Part shown: one piece after another, positions 43,200 through 53,457 of the stretch
Layout: the number at the start of each line of letters is the position of its first letter
Numbering within the stretch: the stretch's first letter is position 1
From: Paenibacillus baekrokdamisoli
GTDB lineage: Bacteria > Bacillota > Bacilli > Paenibacillales > Paenibacillaceae
Length of the DNA: 64,000 nt
Reading direction: 5' to 3'
NCBI RefSeq assembly: GCF_003945345.1
Contig: NZ_AP019308.1
Coordinates: 7,063,001 to 7,127,000, forward strand
The notes under the pieces: generated by a model
Told to the model about the DNA's origin: nothing
Seen by the model: the letters and a program-made list of their open reading frames with translations, nothing else
The model's database searches: none
Translations under genes and position numbers: made by a program

Positions 43200-46121
43200 G
43201 TGGGAACAAGGGTGCGGATAAGCTCAAATAATAAAGCGATCCTTATAGCAATCGTATTGATCATTGGAGTACTGCTGGTCTACTGGCGCGTTGCCTATGG
43301 CTCAGTGGATGGGCAGCAGCCTGCGGGCACAGGATTTGAGGAAATGAACATACCAGAGCGGGAAGGTTCATACGGGGCTTATTATGCGCAGCATGAAGGT
43401 CAAGTCAGACCAGACACTGTCATTAAGGTGGAAGCGGAGCATTACACGGAAGCGGAAGGTATGACTGTCGAGATTGTCGACGGTCATGCCGGCTCTCCCG
43501 GAGAGAGCATCATTACGCAGGAAAGCGGTACGGTTCATTGGCAGATCGAGGTGCCTGAAGAGGGCTTGTACAATATCGCAATACGCTATTATCCGATTAA
43601 TGGAAAAAGCTCATCCATCGAGAGGCAGCTGCTTATTAATGGTGTGTCGCCGTTCGACGGCGCAGAACGCCTCGCATTTCCCCGAATTTGGAGCAACGCG
43701 TTAAGCAAGGTCGCGCAGGATAATCGTGGCAATGATCTCAGGCCCGGTCAGATTGAGAATCCCATGTGGCAAGAAGAGCCGTTAAAGGATATGGAAGGCT
43801 ATTATACAGAGCCATATGCATTCTACTTCAAGGCGGGAGTTAATAAGCTGTCACTCGTTTCCCTGCGAGAACCGATGATGATTGATTATATCAAGTTGTA
43901 CCAGATTGAGAAGCCTCTGACTTACGAGCAGTTATTGGCAGACTATGAAGAACGGGGTTATAAACCCGCACTGGATCAGATGATTCAGATCCAGGGTGAG
44001 GACGCCTCCATGAAATCAAGTCCCATGCTGTACCCGCTTATGGACCGTTCAAGTCCCGCTACGGAACCCTATCATGTATCCAAAATGCGGGTCAATACGA
44101 TTGGCGGGCAGAATTGGCGCCTTCCTGGAGACTGGATTACATGGTCAATTAATGTTCCGGAAACCGGACTCTATCAGATCGCAGTGAAAAATAAGCAAAA
44201 TTTCGTGCAGGGTATGGATTCTGCACGCAAACTATATATTGACGGACAAATTCCATTCAAAGAAATGGAGCAAATTCGCTTTAAATACGACAGCAATTGG
44301 AAAATGACAGTGATGGGCGATGAGGAGCCGTATTTGTTCTATCTCGCCAAAGGCAAGCATGAATTGAAGCTGGAGGTAACGCTCGGGGATATCAGCAGGC
44401 TGCTTAGAGTGGTAGAGAACAGCCTCAGGGAAATCAACGAAATCTACCGTACGATTCTAATGATTGTAGGGTCGGTTCCCGACCGCAATCGCGATTATCG
44501 ACTCCAGGCTCAAATTCCCGAGACTGTTGCAAAAATCGCGGAACAAAGCAAGCTTCTGGCTGCGGCAGCCTCAGAGATGGACCGCATATCCGGGATGAAG
44601 AGTGAACGTTCGGCCTTGCTTACCACGTTATCTCGCCAATTGGCAGATATGGCAGAACGACCAGACTCGATTCCGCAGCGCATGGACCAATTCAAAGCGA
44701 ATATGGGCGGCCTTGGTACGTGGATGCTTAGCGTTCGAGAGCAGGCGCTGGAGATTGACTATCTCGTCGTTGCTTCTCCGGGGGCAAAGTTGCCCAAAGC
44801 AGATGCAGCTTGGTGGGAGAAAACGAATCACGAGCTATTGTCCTTTGGGTATTCCTTCCTTGAGGATTACAACAGCATAGGCGATATATCGGATAAAGAT
44901 GAAGCCATAACAGTATGGATTGGCGCCGGGCGCGACCAGGCTCAGGTGCTGAAGGCGATGATCGATGAACAGTTCACGCCTCAGACGAATGTTAAGGTCA
45001 ACTTGAAGCTGGTCCAGATGGGTGTGCTGCTGCCTTCCATATTATCGGGCACCGGCCCTGATGTCGCGATGCAGGTCGGAAGCGATATTCCTGTTAATTT
45101 TGCAGCGCGTAATGCCTCTCAGGATTTATCTATCTTTCCTGACTTCACAGAAGTGTCAAAGCGGTTCATGGACAGTGCGATCGTTCCTTTCCGATACGAC
45201 GGTGGAACCTATGGTCTGCCAGAGCAGCAGTTATTCCCGATGCTGTTCTATCGCAAGGATATTCTTACAGAGCTGAAATTGGATGTTCCGCAGACATGGG
45301 AGGATGTATATCGCATGATACCGGTGCTGCAGAAGAACAACATGGAATTCGGACTGCCGATTGAGGGGCAGTCGCAGAGCGTCACGCAACTGCCGCCCAA
45401 CGATACGTTCATGATGTTCCTCTACCAGAATAACGAACTGCTTTACAAGAACAATGGGGCAGCTAGTAATCTGGATTCGAAGAAAGCGGTGCAAGCGTTC
45501 GAGCGGTGGACAGAGTTATACACCAGCTATAAGCTGCCTCTTCAGTACGATTTCTCGAACCGGTTTCGGATCGGCGAGGTACCGATCGGAATCGCTCCCT
45601 ATTCGATGTACAATATGTTGTCCGTATTTGCCCCCGAAATTCGTGGCCTATGGGAATTCGTTCCCGTACCAGGCACCCAACTGCCGGACGGAACGATTAG
45701 GCGAGACACAGGAAGCGGCGGCAGCGCCACCGTCATGATGGAATCGGCCAAGGATAAGCAAGGGTCCTGGGAGTTCATGAAATGGTGGACGGACAAGGAA
45801 ACGCAGGTGCGATTCGGCAGAGAGATGGAAGCCTTGATGGGGGCGGCTGCACGTTACCCAACGGCTAACGTCGAAGCGCTTGCTGATCTGCCTTGGCCAG
45901 TCAAAGACTATCAGAATTTGATTAAGCAGTGGCAATGGGTGCAGGGCATTCCCGAAGTACCAGGCGGTTACTTTACGGGACGGCATCTGACGAACGCTTT
46001 CCGTGAGACTGTCATCGAGGGTGCGAATGCAAGAGAATCGTTGCTTGATTATATGCGGTATATTAATGAAGAAATTCAAATTAAACGCAAAGAGTTCGGA
46101 TTAGATAGGAAAGAGCAATGA
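43200..46121 (+). CDS. Membrane-tethered fusion: two CBM35-like domains plus ABC solute-binding domain
   Basis: A 973-residue protein with an uncleaved-looking N-terminal membrane anchor (about 14-31), two carbohydrate-binding beta-sandwiches (about 72-215, with VIKVEAEHYTEAEG; about 260-400, with MIQIQGEDASM and LPGDWITWSINV), a helical coiled segment (about 405-560), and a C-terminal family 1 solute-binding domain (about 565-960; FYRKDILTELKLDVP). The order is an unusual fusion for a substrate-binding protein. It would hold polymer near the membrane and pass oligosaccharides to the permeases. The GTG at 43200 has AAGGA 7 bases upstream. Confidence 0.85.
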   Translation: MGTRVRISSNNKAILIAIVLIIGVLLVYWRVAYGSVDGQQPAGTGFEEMNIPEREGSYGAYYAQHEGQVRPDTVIKVEAEHYTEAEGMTVEIVDGHAGSPGESIITQESGTVHWQIEVPEEGLYNIAIRYYPINGKSSSIERQLLINGVSPFDGAERLAFPRIWSNALSKVAQDNRGNDLRPGQIENPMWQEEPLKDMEGYYTEPYAFYFKAGVNKLSLVSLREPMMIDYIKLYQIEKPLTYEQLLADYEERGYKPALDQMIQIQGEDASMKSSPMLYPLMDRSSPATEPYHVSKMRVNTIGGQNWRLPGDWITWSINVPETGLYQIAVKNKQNFVQGMDSARKLYIDGQIPFKEMEQIRFKYDSNWKMTVMGDEEPYLFYLAKGKHELKLEVTLGDISRLLRVVENSLREINEIYRTILMIVGSVPDRNRDYRLQAQIPETVAKIAEQSKLLAAAASEMDRISGMKSERSALLTTLSRQLADMAERPDSIPQRMDQFKANMGGLGTWMLSVREQALEIDYLVVASPGAKLPKADAAWWEKTNHELLSFGYSFLEDYNSIGDISDKDEAITVWIGAGRDQAQVLKAMIDEQFTPQTNVKVNLKLVQMGVLLPSILSGTGPDVAMQVGSDIPVNFAARNASQDLSIFPDFTEVSKRFMDSAIVPFRYDGGTYGLPEQQLFPMLFYRKDILTELKLDVPQTWEDVYRMIPVLQKNNMEFGLPIEGQSQSVTQLPPNDTFMMFLYQNNELLYKNNGAASNLDSKKAVQAFERWTELYTSYKLPLQYDFSNRFRIGEVPIGIAPYSMYNMLSVFAPEIRGLWEFVPVPGTQLPDGTIRRDTGSGGSATVMMESAKDKQGSWEFMKWWTDKETQVRFGREMEALMGAAARYPTANVEALADLPWPVKDYQNLIKQWQWVQGIPEVPGGYFTGRHLTNAFRETVIEGANARESLLDYMRYINEEIQIKRKEFGLDRKEQ

Positions 46122-46134
46122 GGAGGACGCTTAT

Positions 46135-47028
46135 ATGAACACGTATTGGAAGCAGCTTAAAGCATATAAGCATTCTTATGTCCTGATCACCCCCTTCTTT
46201 ATCGTCTTTACGATATTTACTCTGTTGCCGGTTGTCGTATCGATGGCATTCAGCTTCACCTATTTCAATATGCTGGAGTTTCCGAAGTGGGTAGGCCTGG
46301 AAAATTATACGCGCTTGTTCCTCGACGACGATGTTTTCATGATCGCTCTGAAGAATACATTCCTGTTTGCCTTGATTACCGGGCCGCTCAGTTATGTTGC
46401 CTGTTTTCTATTCGCTTGGTTTATTAACGAAATGTCGCCGACGGTGCGTGCGATCATGACTTTGCTGTTCTATGCCCCATCGATTTCAGGCAATGCGTAC
46501 GTCATCTGGCAGATTATGTTCTCTGGCGATACGTATGGTTACATTAACGGATTTCTGATGAATATGGGAATCATTCTGGAACCTATTCAATGGCTGCAGG
46601 ATCCGCGATATATGCTGGGTATTGTTATGATCGTACAGCTGTGGCTAAGCTTGGGTGTAGGCTTTCTGGCTTTTATTGCGGGTCTTCAAGGATTGGACAA
46701 GACCTTGTTCGAAGCTGGGGTGATGGACGGAGTCCGCAATCGCTGGCAGGAGCTGTGGTATATTACGCTGCCTGGTATGCGGCCGATGCTGTTGTTCGGT
46801 GCGGTCATACAGATTACTTCATCCTTCGCTGTCGCAGAGGTGGCGATGTCGCTCGTCGGATTTCCCAGTACGAAATATGCAGCACATACGATCGTGACGC
46901 ATCTATTAGATTATGGCACAATCCGTTTCGAGATGGGTTATGCCTCGGCGATTGCAACTGTATTGTTCTTGCTGATGGTTAGTACGAATTTAATTGTGCA
47001 GAAAATGCTGCGGAAAGTGGGGGAATAA
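46135..47028 (+). CDS. Sugar ABC transporter permease (MalF type), first pair
   Basis: A 297-residue permease with six membrane helices and the ATPase-contact EAA loop EAGVMDGVRNRWQELWYITLP. It starts 13 bases after the fusion protein and is followed by the second permease after 1 base. No cognate ATPase gene is present in the window. Confidence 0.92.
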   Translation: MNTYWKQLKAYKHSYVLITPFFIVFTIFTLLPVVVSMAFSFTYFNMLEFPKWVGLENYTRLFLDDDVFMIALKNTFLFALITGPLSYVACFLFAWFINEMSPTVRAIMTLLFYAPSISGNAYVIWQIMFSGDTYGYINGFLMNMGIILEPIQWLQDPRYMLGIVMIVQLWLSLGVGFLAFIAGLQGLDKTLFEAGVMDGVRNRWQELWYITLPGMRPMLLFGAVIQITSSFAVAEVAMSLVGFPSTKYAAHTIVTHLLDYGTIRFEMGYASAIATVLFLLMVSTNLIVQKMLRKVGE

Positions 47029-47029
47029 C

Positions 47030-47911
47030 GTGTCTGTATTCAGAGCCATACGCTCTATCATCCCCAGAAGACCGGCGAATCGTTCTCTGTTTGGCGATGC
47101 GATGATTTTCAGTTTTCTGGCCTTGTTCGCAGCGTTTACTGCATTGCCGCTGATGTATATTGTCAGCAGTGCCCTGAAACCGCTTGACGAATTGTTCCGA
47201 TATCCGCCGCGATTTATTGTTGTCAATCCGACACTGACCAATTTCACGGATCTGTTCCAGCTATTGTCTAATTCATGGGTTCCTTTCTCGCGTTATGTAT
47301 TCAATACGATGTTCATTACACTCGGGGGAACCGCCGGCCTTGTGCTGTTCGCCTCTATGGCGGCCTATCCTCTGGCTAAGCACAAGTTTCCCGGCAGCCG
47401 TTCGCTATTCACCATTGTCGTGCTTGCCTTGATGTTCTCTCCTCATGTCACGGCAATCCCGAATTTCATGATTATGTCATTGTTCGGTTGGATTGACTCC
47501 TATGCGGCGGTCATTGTTCCGGCGTTCGCACTGCCGCTGGGAATGTATCTAATGACCCAATTCATGTCACAGATTCCACCCGCGCTGCTGGAGGCGGCCA
47601 AGATCGACGGTGCCAGCGAATACCGAATTCTGTGGAAAATCGTTATGCCGCTTGTCAGGCCAGCCTGGCTTACGGTCATTATTTTCTCCTTCCAGAGTCT
47701 ATGGTCTGGCAACTCCGCATCGACTTACATTTTCAGTGAAGAGAAGAAGTCCATGGACTATGCGTTAAGTCAAATTCTAATGGGCGGTATTGCCAGATCA
47801 GGCGCAGCGGCAGCGGTAACGCTGCTTATGATGATCGTCCCTATCACGATATTCATCATGACACAGCGTAAAATATTGCAAACAATGTCTACGTCGGGCT
47901 TGAAAGAATGA
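47030..47911 (+). CDS. Carbohydrate ABC transporter permease (MalG type), first pair
   Basis: A 293-residue permease with six helices and EAA loop EAAKIDGASEYRILWKIVMP. The GTG at 47030, directly after the MalF-type gene, is preferred to the overlapping upstream frame. It pairs with the gene at 46135 to form the membrane channel. Confidence 0.92.
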   Translation: MSVFRAIRSIIPRRPANRSLFGDAMIFSFLALFAAFTALPLMYIVSSALKPLDELFRYPPRFIVVNPTLTNFTDLFQLLSNSWVPFSRYVFNTMFITLGGTAGLVLFASMAAYPLAKHKFPGSRSLFTIVVLALMFSPHVTAIPNFMIMSLFGWIDSYAAVIVPAFALPLGMYLMTQFMSQIPPALLEAAKIDGASEYRILWKIVMPLVRPAWLTVIIFSFQSLWSGNSASTYIFSEEKKSMDYALSQILMGGIARSGAAAAVTLLMMIVPITIFIMTQRKILQTMSTSGLKE

Positions 47912-47912
47912 A

Positions 47913-50012
47913 ATGGCGGTGAACGGGTTAATGCTACCTATGCATAAATGGCTTACAGCACTAGTATTTTTCACCCTAATTTCAATCCTATCTGTTCCTT
48001 CAGCAGCTGGAGCGGTACAGCCTTATGAGTCGTATAATTACTCCTACTGGTCCGAGCCAGTCCCCGCCCCGGCAGGGTATTTGCCTTCCAAGGTACATAA
48101 AGGACAGGATTTCGGTATCGGTGCAATGAGTACGCCGCAGGATCTGTTCGTCGACGATAGCGGAACAATCTATGTGGCCGATACCGGCAATAACCGAATC
48201 ATCGTATGGAATAGCGATTGGACTTTGGCTAGAGTTATAAAGTCCTTTGACCGCGCAGGTACTGCAGATACGTTCAGTCATCCAAGTGGTGTCTACGCTA
48301 CGGGAGAGGGAATTCTATACATCGCTGACACAGATCATCAACGGATCGTCATCCTTAATCAGCAAGACCAATTCGTTGGTTTAATCGAGGCACCGAAATC
48401 GGAGGTATTGTCGAAGAATTTTACCTTCTATCCATTGAAGGTGGTCGTGGATGAAGCGAAGCGTACGTATGTTGTCGCAAGAGGCGTGTTTGACGGCATT
48501 ATGGAGTTTGATATCGAGGGCCGGTTCAGAGGCTTCATAGGAACGAATCGGGTGACCTTCAATGTTGTCGATGCGTTATGGAAAAGGCTGTCGACACAAG
48601 TGCAGCGGGACAAGATGGAACTGTTCATACCGATCGAATTCAACAATGTCGATATTGATGCCAAGGGTTTCCTATACGCTACGACTGGAGAACTCAATTC
48701 TATAATGCCGATTAAGCGGCTCAATCCATCGGGCATCGACGTTCTACGCAGATCAGTATATGATACCCCGCGGGGTGATGTTAACTATGTAAGCTACGGA
48801 ACCATTAAGGGGAGCTCGATGATGGTCGACGTCGCTATTGGGAAATATGGTGTATATACCAGCTTGGACACGAAACGAGGTCGGTTGTTCACCTATGATA
48901 ACGATGGCAATCTGCTGTTTGTGTTCGGGAAGCTGGGAGATCAGGTCGGTACGTTCAGAAACCCGATCTCTCTGGCTGCCTATAACGACGAAATTATCGT
49001 ATTAGATCAGGGAATGAATCGATTAACGGTGTTCAGCCCTACCCGATATGGCAGACAAGTGCTGGAAGCGGTATATGCTCATTATCGTGGAGATGATGAA
49101 ATATCGGATGCCGCCTGGAGAGAAGCGCTGAAATATAATACGAATCTCGATATCGCCTACATTGGGCTGGGTAAATCGCTGCTCATGAAAGGGAGTTACA
49201 AGGAAGCCGCGGACAATTTCAAGCTGGGCAGTGACCGGGCATCGTATTCCAAGGCTTACGCGCTATATCGCAAAGGCGTGCTGCGAGCGTACTTCGGACC
49301 AGCCGTGCTTTCTCTGGCCTTATTGGCAGTCGCTGCTGTCGTAATCAATCGGTGGAGAAAGAAGCAAAGAACCACCTTCCATTCTATGAACAACGTGTTC
49401 AAACCTATTAAGCAGGTTTTCTATGTATTGCTCCATCCATTCAAAGGATATTGGGAGCTTAAAAGCGAGAAGCAAGGCAGCGTGTGGATCGCACTTACAC
49501 TTCTCTTTCTATTGACATTGACGGCCAATATAAAAAGTCAGTTTTCCGGTTTTGTCGTAAATAATTTAAATCCACAAAAAATCAACAGCATCGACGAAAT
49601 CATTTATGTCGTATTTCCGTTCCTGTTGTGGTGCGGAGCTAACTGGCTGGTGACGACACTGTTGGACGGTGAAGGCAAGTTCAGTGAAATTGTAATCGCT
49701 TCAGGCTATGCACTGATACCCATTATTATCACTTCTGTTCCGCTTACGATAATTAGCAGGTTTATCACTGTGCAAGAAGCGTCTTTCTATTATTTCTTCG
49801 ACACTCTATCTTATGTGTGCTTTGCATGGCTTCTGTTCATCGGAGTGATGACTGTACATCAATATACCGTTAAGAAGACAATAATGACCTCGCTGCTCAC
49901 ACTGATTGTAATGGGTATTATTATATTTCTATTCTTGCTGTCCTTCAATTTGGTGCAGCAAGTAGCCGTGTTTATCTCGACGGTATATCAAGAACTCATC
50001 TTAAGATGGTAG
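47913..50012 (+). CDS. NHL-repeat/TPR/Yip1 membrane protein
   Basis: A 699-residue protein. A signal-like helix (about 13-33) leads to an extracellular NHL/six-bladed beta-propeller region (about 60-385; IYVADTGNNRIIVW is a typical blade), then a short TPR-like helical pair (about 390-450), a membrane helix (about 462-482), and a C-terminal Yip1 domain with five or six helices (about 530-695). It begins 1 base after the MalG-type permease, so it is part of the transporter operon. The propeller may dock glycan or partner protein; the role of the Yip1 part is unknown. Confidence 0.8.
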   Translation: MAVNGLMLPMHKWLTALVFFTLISILSVPSAAGAVQPYESYNYSYWSEPVPAPAGYLPSKVHKGQDFGIGAMSTPQDLFVDDSGTIYVADTGNNRIIVWNSDWTLARVIKSFDRAGTADTFSHPSGVYATGEGILYIADTDHQRIVILNQQDQFVGLIEAPKSEVLSKNFTFYPLKVVVDEAKRTYVVARGVFDGIMEFDIEGRFRGFIGTNRVTFNVVDALWKRLSTQVQRDKMELFIPIEFNNVDIDAKGFLYATTGELNSIMPIKRLNPSGIDVLRRSVYDTPRGDVNYVSYGTIKGSSMMVDVAIGKYGVYTSLDTKRGRLFTYDNDGNLLFVFGKLGDQVGTFRNPISLAAYNDEIIVLDQGMNRLTVFSPTRYGRQVLEAVYAHYRGDDEISDAAWREALKYNTNLDIAYIGLGKSLLMKGSYKEAADNFKLGSDRASYSKAYALYRKGVLRAYFGPAVLSLALLAVAAVVINRWRKKQRTTFHSMNNVFKPIKQVFYVLLHPFKGYWELKSEKQGSVWIALTLLFLLTLTANIKSQFSGFVVNNLNPQKINSIDEIIYVVFPFLLWCGANWLVTTLLDGEGKFSEIVIASGYALIPIIITSVPLTIISRFITVQEASFYYFFDTLSYVCFAWLLFIGVMTVHQYTVKKTIMTSLLTLIVMGIIIFLFLLSFNLVQQVAVFISTVYQELILRW

Positions 50013-50021
50013 GGGTGGAAC

Positions 50022-52547
50022 ATGAGAAGAGCATTGTTGTGTATGTTGGCCGTAATGTTGGCGGCGCTGATCACCGCATGTAGCAGTACGCCGCCGATTG
50101 CCGAGAGTAAAGCGACGGGCGACGGATCGCACTTCATGCCAACCGCCTCGCAGTTAAGTCTTACGAATGCCAATTCCTTGGACAACGGAATGGTACTTGC
50201 ATTGGAGAATGATCTGCTTGCTCTGTACATCCATCCGAAGACAGCGGAAGCAGCGTTGCAAGACAAGCGAAATGGAGAATGGTGGTATACGAATCCGCAT
50301 GACGGTACCGGTAAGGCCAGAGATAAGATTGGTGCTCAGTTAATGGTACAGTACTACGAAGACGGGCTTCCAGGAGAGTACAGCAGTGTTACTCACAGCA
50401 TTGCTAACGGTCAGTTTCAACTTATGAAGACGGAGACGGGGATTCGCATCGTTTATACATTCAGCAACAAGAAGGTGTCGCTTGATGAGTTCCCGGCGGA
50501 GATAATCAAAGAACGTTTCGACGAACTGCTCGAACAGGCTGGATCGGATAGCGACCGTGAGGAGCTTAACAAGCGCTATCGCTTTGTTGAAGCTAAGAAT
50601 AGCTATGAAGCTCGAAAAATGTCGGATTTCGTCATGGAAAAAATACTGAACATTATAGATAATGCTGGGTTCAAGGTAGAAGAGTTAAGCGGAAAAGCGG
50701 CTGAAAAAAGAGACGAGGGGATGGACATTACAAAGCCAGCGTACCTTGAAATTCCCCTGGACTATGTTCTGGACGGCGACCAGCTTGTTGTTTCTGTGGA
50801 TACACAGGATATTAAGGTGCCGCCGCAATTTACATTAAGCATGCTTAAGCTTCTTCCGTATTTCGGAGCCGCGGATGGTGATCAAAAGGGTTATGTGTTC
50901 GTCCCTGACGGTTCTGGTGGATTGATCTCGCTGAATCGTGATAAACCAGGAGCTTCACAATATCGGACCCAACTCTATGGCAGGGACGGCTCCCTTACCC
51001 TGGAAGAGAATATGGACAACTCCGCGATTGCCCGTCTGCCTGTATTCGGACTAAAACAGGGAAATCGGGCATGGTTTTCCGTGATTGAGCAGGGGGATGG
51101 CATAGCCAGCATTAATGCTGAGATTAGGGATAAAATTCAAAATTACAATATCGTATACAGTCAATTTAATATCACGCCCAACGATCAGATGGAATTGAAG
51201 GGAAATAATAAATCGAATGTATTTCCTGTTTTTCCCCAAGAACGCTTCAGAGGTACAATCGTCCAGCGCTACTTTTTCTTGTACAACGACCGCGCCGACT
51301 ATTCCGGGATGGCATCTACCTATCGTAATTATTTGGTGGAAACGAAGGGGTTATCGAAGAAGCAGCAGGGGGAGAACGGAGATATCCCATTCTATACGAG
51401 CTTGATCGGATCAATCCCGAAGCAGTCCTCGTTCTTGGGCATACCGTATACGTCCCAGGTAGCTCTGACAACATTCGAGCAGACCAAGGTGATTGTGGAA
51501 GAGCTGCTGAGTCGCCATGTGAGCAATATTAAGCTGCGGTATGAAGGCTGGTTTAACGGCGGTATTACCCATACAATAGCGCAAAAGATCAGCGTTGAGA
51601 AGGACCTCGGTGGCGCTAGCGGGCTGAAAGAGCTGGCACAATGGCTGGCCGCAAGAGAGGTCGAGTGGTTCCCGGATGTGTCTTTCTACAATGTATATAC
51701 GGATTCTAGTGGATTTAGCGCTACGCGAGATGCTGCTCGGTATATATCTGGGAAGCCGGTACAGAAGTACAACTATAATCCGGCTAACTACCAGAAGGTT
51801 GATGGGGGGGCGATCTCTCATATTCTGTCGCCGAGCAAGATACCGGCTGTAGTCGCCAAATTTGCGGAAGCAGCTGGGCAATATGGGCTGACAGGCTTGG
51901 CATTGACCGATCTGGGAGGGGAACTCTATTCTGATTTCCGCAACGGAAGTATGATCGATCGGCAGCAGGCCGCAAGCATCGTGACGAATCAACTACAGGG
52001 ACTGCATGACGGGATTGGCAGCCTTATGATGCTGGGAGGGAATGCCTATGCCCTGCCTTACGCAGATCATATCCTGGAAGCGCCGTTAAGCGGGGGCGGC
52101 AATAACATCATAGACGAGCAGGTTCCCTTCTATCAGATGGTGCTGCACGGTTATGTCAATTATGCGGGTGAACCTTTGAACTTGGGAGCAGATCAGGATT
52201 CACGTCTCTATTTACTGAACATGCTGGAGACCGGTGCGAGCCCCTTTGTCTTATGGAGCTACCAGCCATCCTCTATGGTGAAGAATACCGCCTTTGATTA
52301 TTTATACTCCATTCAATATACGGATTGGCTGGAGACGGCAGCGCAATTGTATACAGAGGCCAACGAAGTGCTTCGTAAGGTGTCAGGCAAGTCGATTGTC
52401 CATCACAGTCAAATTGCGGATAACGTGTATCAGACGGAATATGAGCAGGGGTTATCCATCACGGTCAATTATAACGAACATCAAGTAGAAGTGAACGGGA
52501 TCTTAATAGAAGCGAGAAGCTACATCGTTGGAGGTGCAGGTCGATGA
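50022..52547 (+). CDS. DUF5696 lipoprotein (putative TIM-barrel glycosidase)
   Basis: An 841-residue lipoprotein with lipobox LITAC (Cys20). The N-terminal half is beta-rich; the second half (about 460-760) looks like a (beta/alpha)8 barrel with conserved acidic strands (LRYEGWFNGG, EWFPDVSF, GLALTDLGGELYSDF). This matches the DUF5696 layout, for which no activity is established to my knowledge. Its position among transporter genes suggests a surface enzyme. It overlaps the next permease by 4 bases. Confidence 0.75.
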   Translation: MRRALLCMLAVMLAALITACSSTPPIAESKATGDGSHFMPTASQLSLTNANSLDNGMVLALENDLLALYIHPKTAEAALQDKRNGEWWYTNPHDGTGKARDKIGAQLMVQYYEDGLPGEYSSVTHSIANGQFQLMKTETGIRIVYTFSNKKVSLDEFPAEIIKERFDELLEQAGSDSDREELNKRYRFVEAKNSYEARKMSDFVMEKILNIIDNAGFKVEELSGKAAEKRDEGMDITKPAYLEIPLDYVLDGDQLVVSVDTQDIKVPPQFTLSMLKLLPYFGAADGDQKGYVFVPDGSGGLISLNRDKPGASQYRTQLYGRDGSLTLEENMDNSAIARLPVFGLKQGNRAWFSVIEQGDGIASINAEIRDKIQNYNIVYSQFNITPNDQMELKGNNKSNVFPVFPQERFRGTIVQRYFFLYNDRADYSGMASTYRNYLVETKGLSKKQQGENGDIPFYTSLIGSIPKQSSFLGIPYTSQVALTTFEQTKVIVEELLSRHVSNIKLRYEGWFNGGITHTIAQKISVEKDLGGASGLKELAQWLAAREVEWFPDVSFYNVYTDSSGFSATRDAARYISGKPVQKYNYNPANYQKVDGGAISHILSPSKIPAVVAKFAEAAGQYGLTGLALTDLGGELYSDFRNGSMIDRQQAASIVTNQLQGLHDGIGSLMMLGGNAYALPYADHILEAPLSGGGNNIIDEQVPFYQMVLHGYVNYAGEPLNLGADQDSRLYLLNMLETGASPFVLWSYQPSSMVKNTAFDYLYSIQYTDWLETAAQLYTEANEVLRKVSGKSIVHHSQIADNVYQTEYEQGLSITVNYNEHQVEVNGILIEARSYIVGGAGR

Positions 52548-53440
52548 GACTGCGATGGACATTGGAGAGAAAACGCGGGCTCATAGGATTATTGTTTCTA
52601 GTACCATGGATATTGGGATTTATGCTCTTCTTTGCCGTTCCATTCATCCAATCCCTCGTCTACAGCTTCAATACAATTAGTCTGCAAAGCAACCAATTTA
52701 CGCTGGACTACCAAGGCATTCGCAACTATACCATGATCTTCACTGAGCATCCGAGCTTTAATCGCGTGTTGACCGAATCGGTGATCGGTATGATCGTGAA
52801 TGTACCGCTTATTCTTGTGTTCAGCTTGTTCGCGGCTGTATTAATTAATCAAAAATTTCGCGGCCGGTTTCTCGTTAGAGCGATCTTCTTCCTTCCGGTT
52901 ATTCTCGCCTCCGGGGCTATTCTAGCGATGGAGAGTGGCGACTTCATGACCTCGATGATGAAAAACCAGATGTCAGAATCGTCAGGCAACCTATCGACGC
53001 TTAAGAGCGGTGAGCTGGAAAACCTATTGTCACATTCAGGCGTCAGCCCATGGATTATTGTCTATTTAACCGGTGCGGTTAACCGAATTTATCAAATTAT
53101 TAGCTCCTCAGGGGTGCAAATCCTCATTTTCCTAGCTGGCCTGCAATCGATCCCGACCACACTTTATGAGTCCTCGAAGCTAGAGGGAGCGACCGCCTAT
53201 GAGGCGTTCTGGAAAATTACCTTTCCGCTCGTTAGCCCGCTTGTATTGACGAATATTATTTATACAATCATTGATTCGTTCAACAATAATGCGATGACGA
53301 AACTGATGAAAGATACGGCCTTCATCTCCTTTGAGTTCGGAAGAAGCGCGTCGATGTCGTGGGTATATTTCACAATAATAACTATTATTCTTGCAGTCTC
53401 GTTTGCGATAATTTCCAAGAAAGTGTTCTATCATGATTAA
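52544..53440 (+). CDS. Sugar ABC transporter permease (MalF type), second pair
   Basis: A 298-residue permease. It has a distinctive periplasmic insert (SGDFMTSMMKNQMSESSG...) between helices and the EAA loop ESSKLEGATAYEAFWKITFP. The start overlaps the DUF5696 stop (ATGA), implying coupling. It is clearly divergent from the pair at 46135/47030, so the locus holds two different channels. Confidence 0.9.
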   Translation: MRLRWTLERKRGLIGLLFLVPWILGFMLFFAVPFIQSLVYSFNTISLQSNQFTLDYQGIRNYTMIFTEHPSFNRVLTESVIGMIVNVPLILVFSLFAAVLINQKFRGRFLVRAIFFLPVILASGAILAMESGDFMTSMMKNQMSESSGNLSTLKSGELENLLSHSGVSPWIIVYLTGAVNRIYQIISSSGVQILIFLAGLQSIPTTLYESSKLEGATAYEAFWKITFPLVSPLVLTNIIYTIIDSFNNNAMTKLMKDTAFISFEFGRSASMSWVYFTIITIILAVSFAIISKKVFYHD

Positions 53441-53457
53441 CGGAAAGGATGAACACA

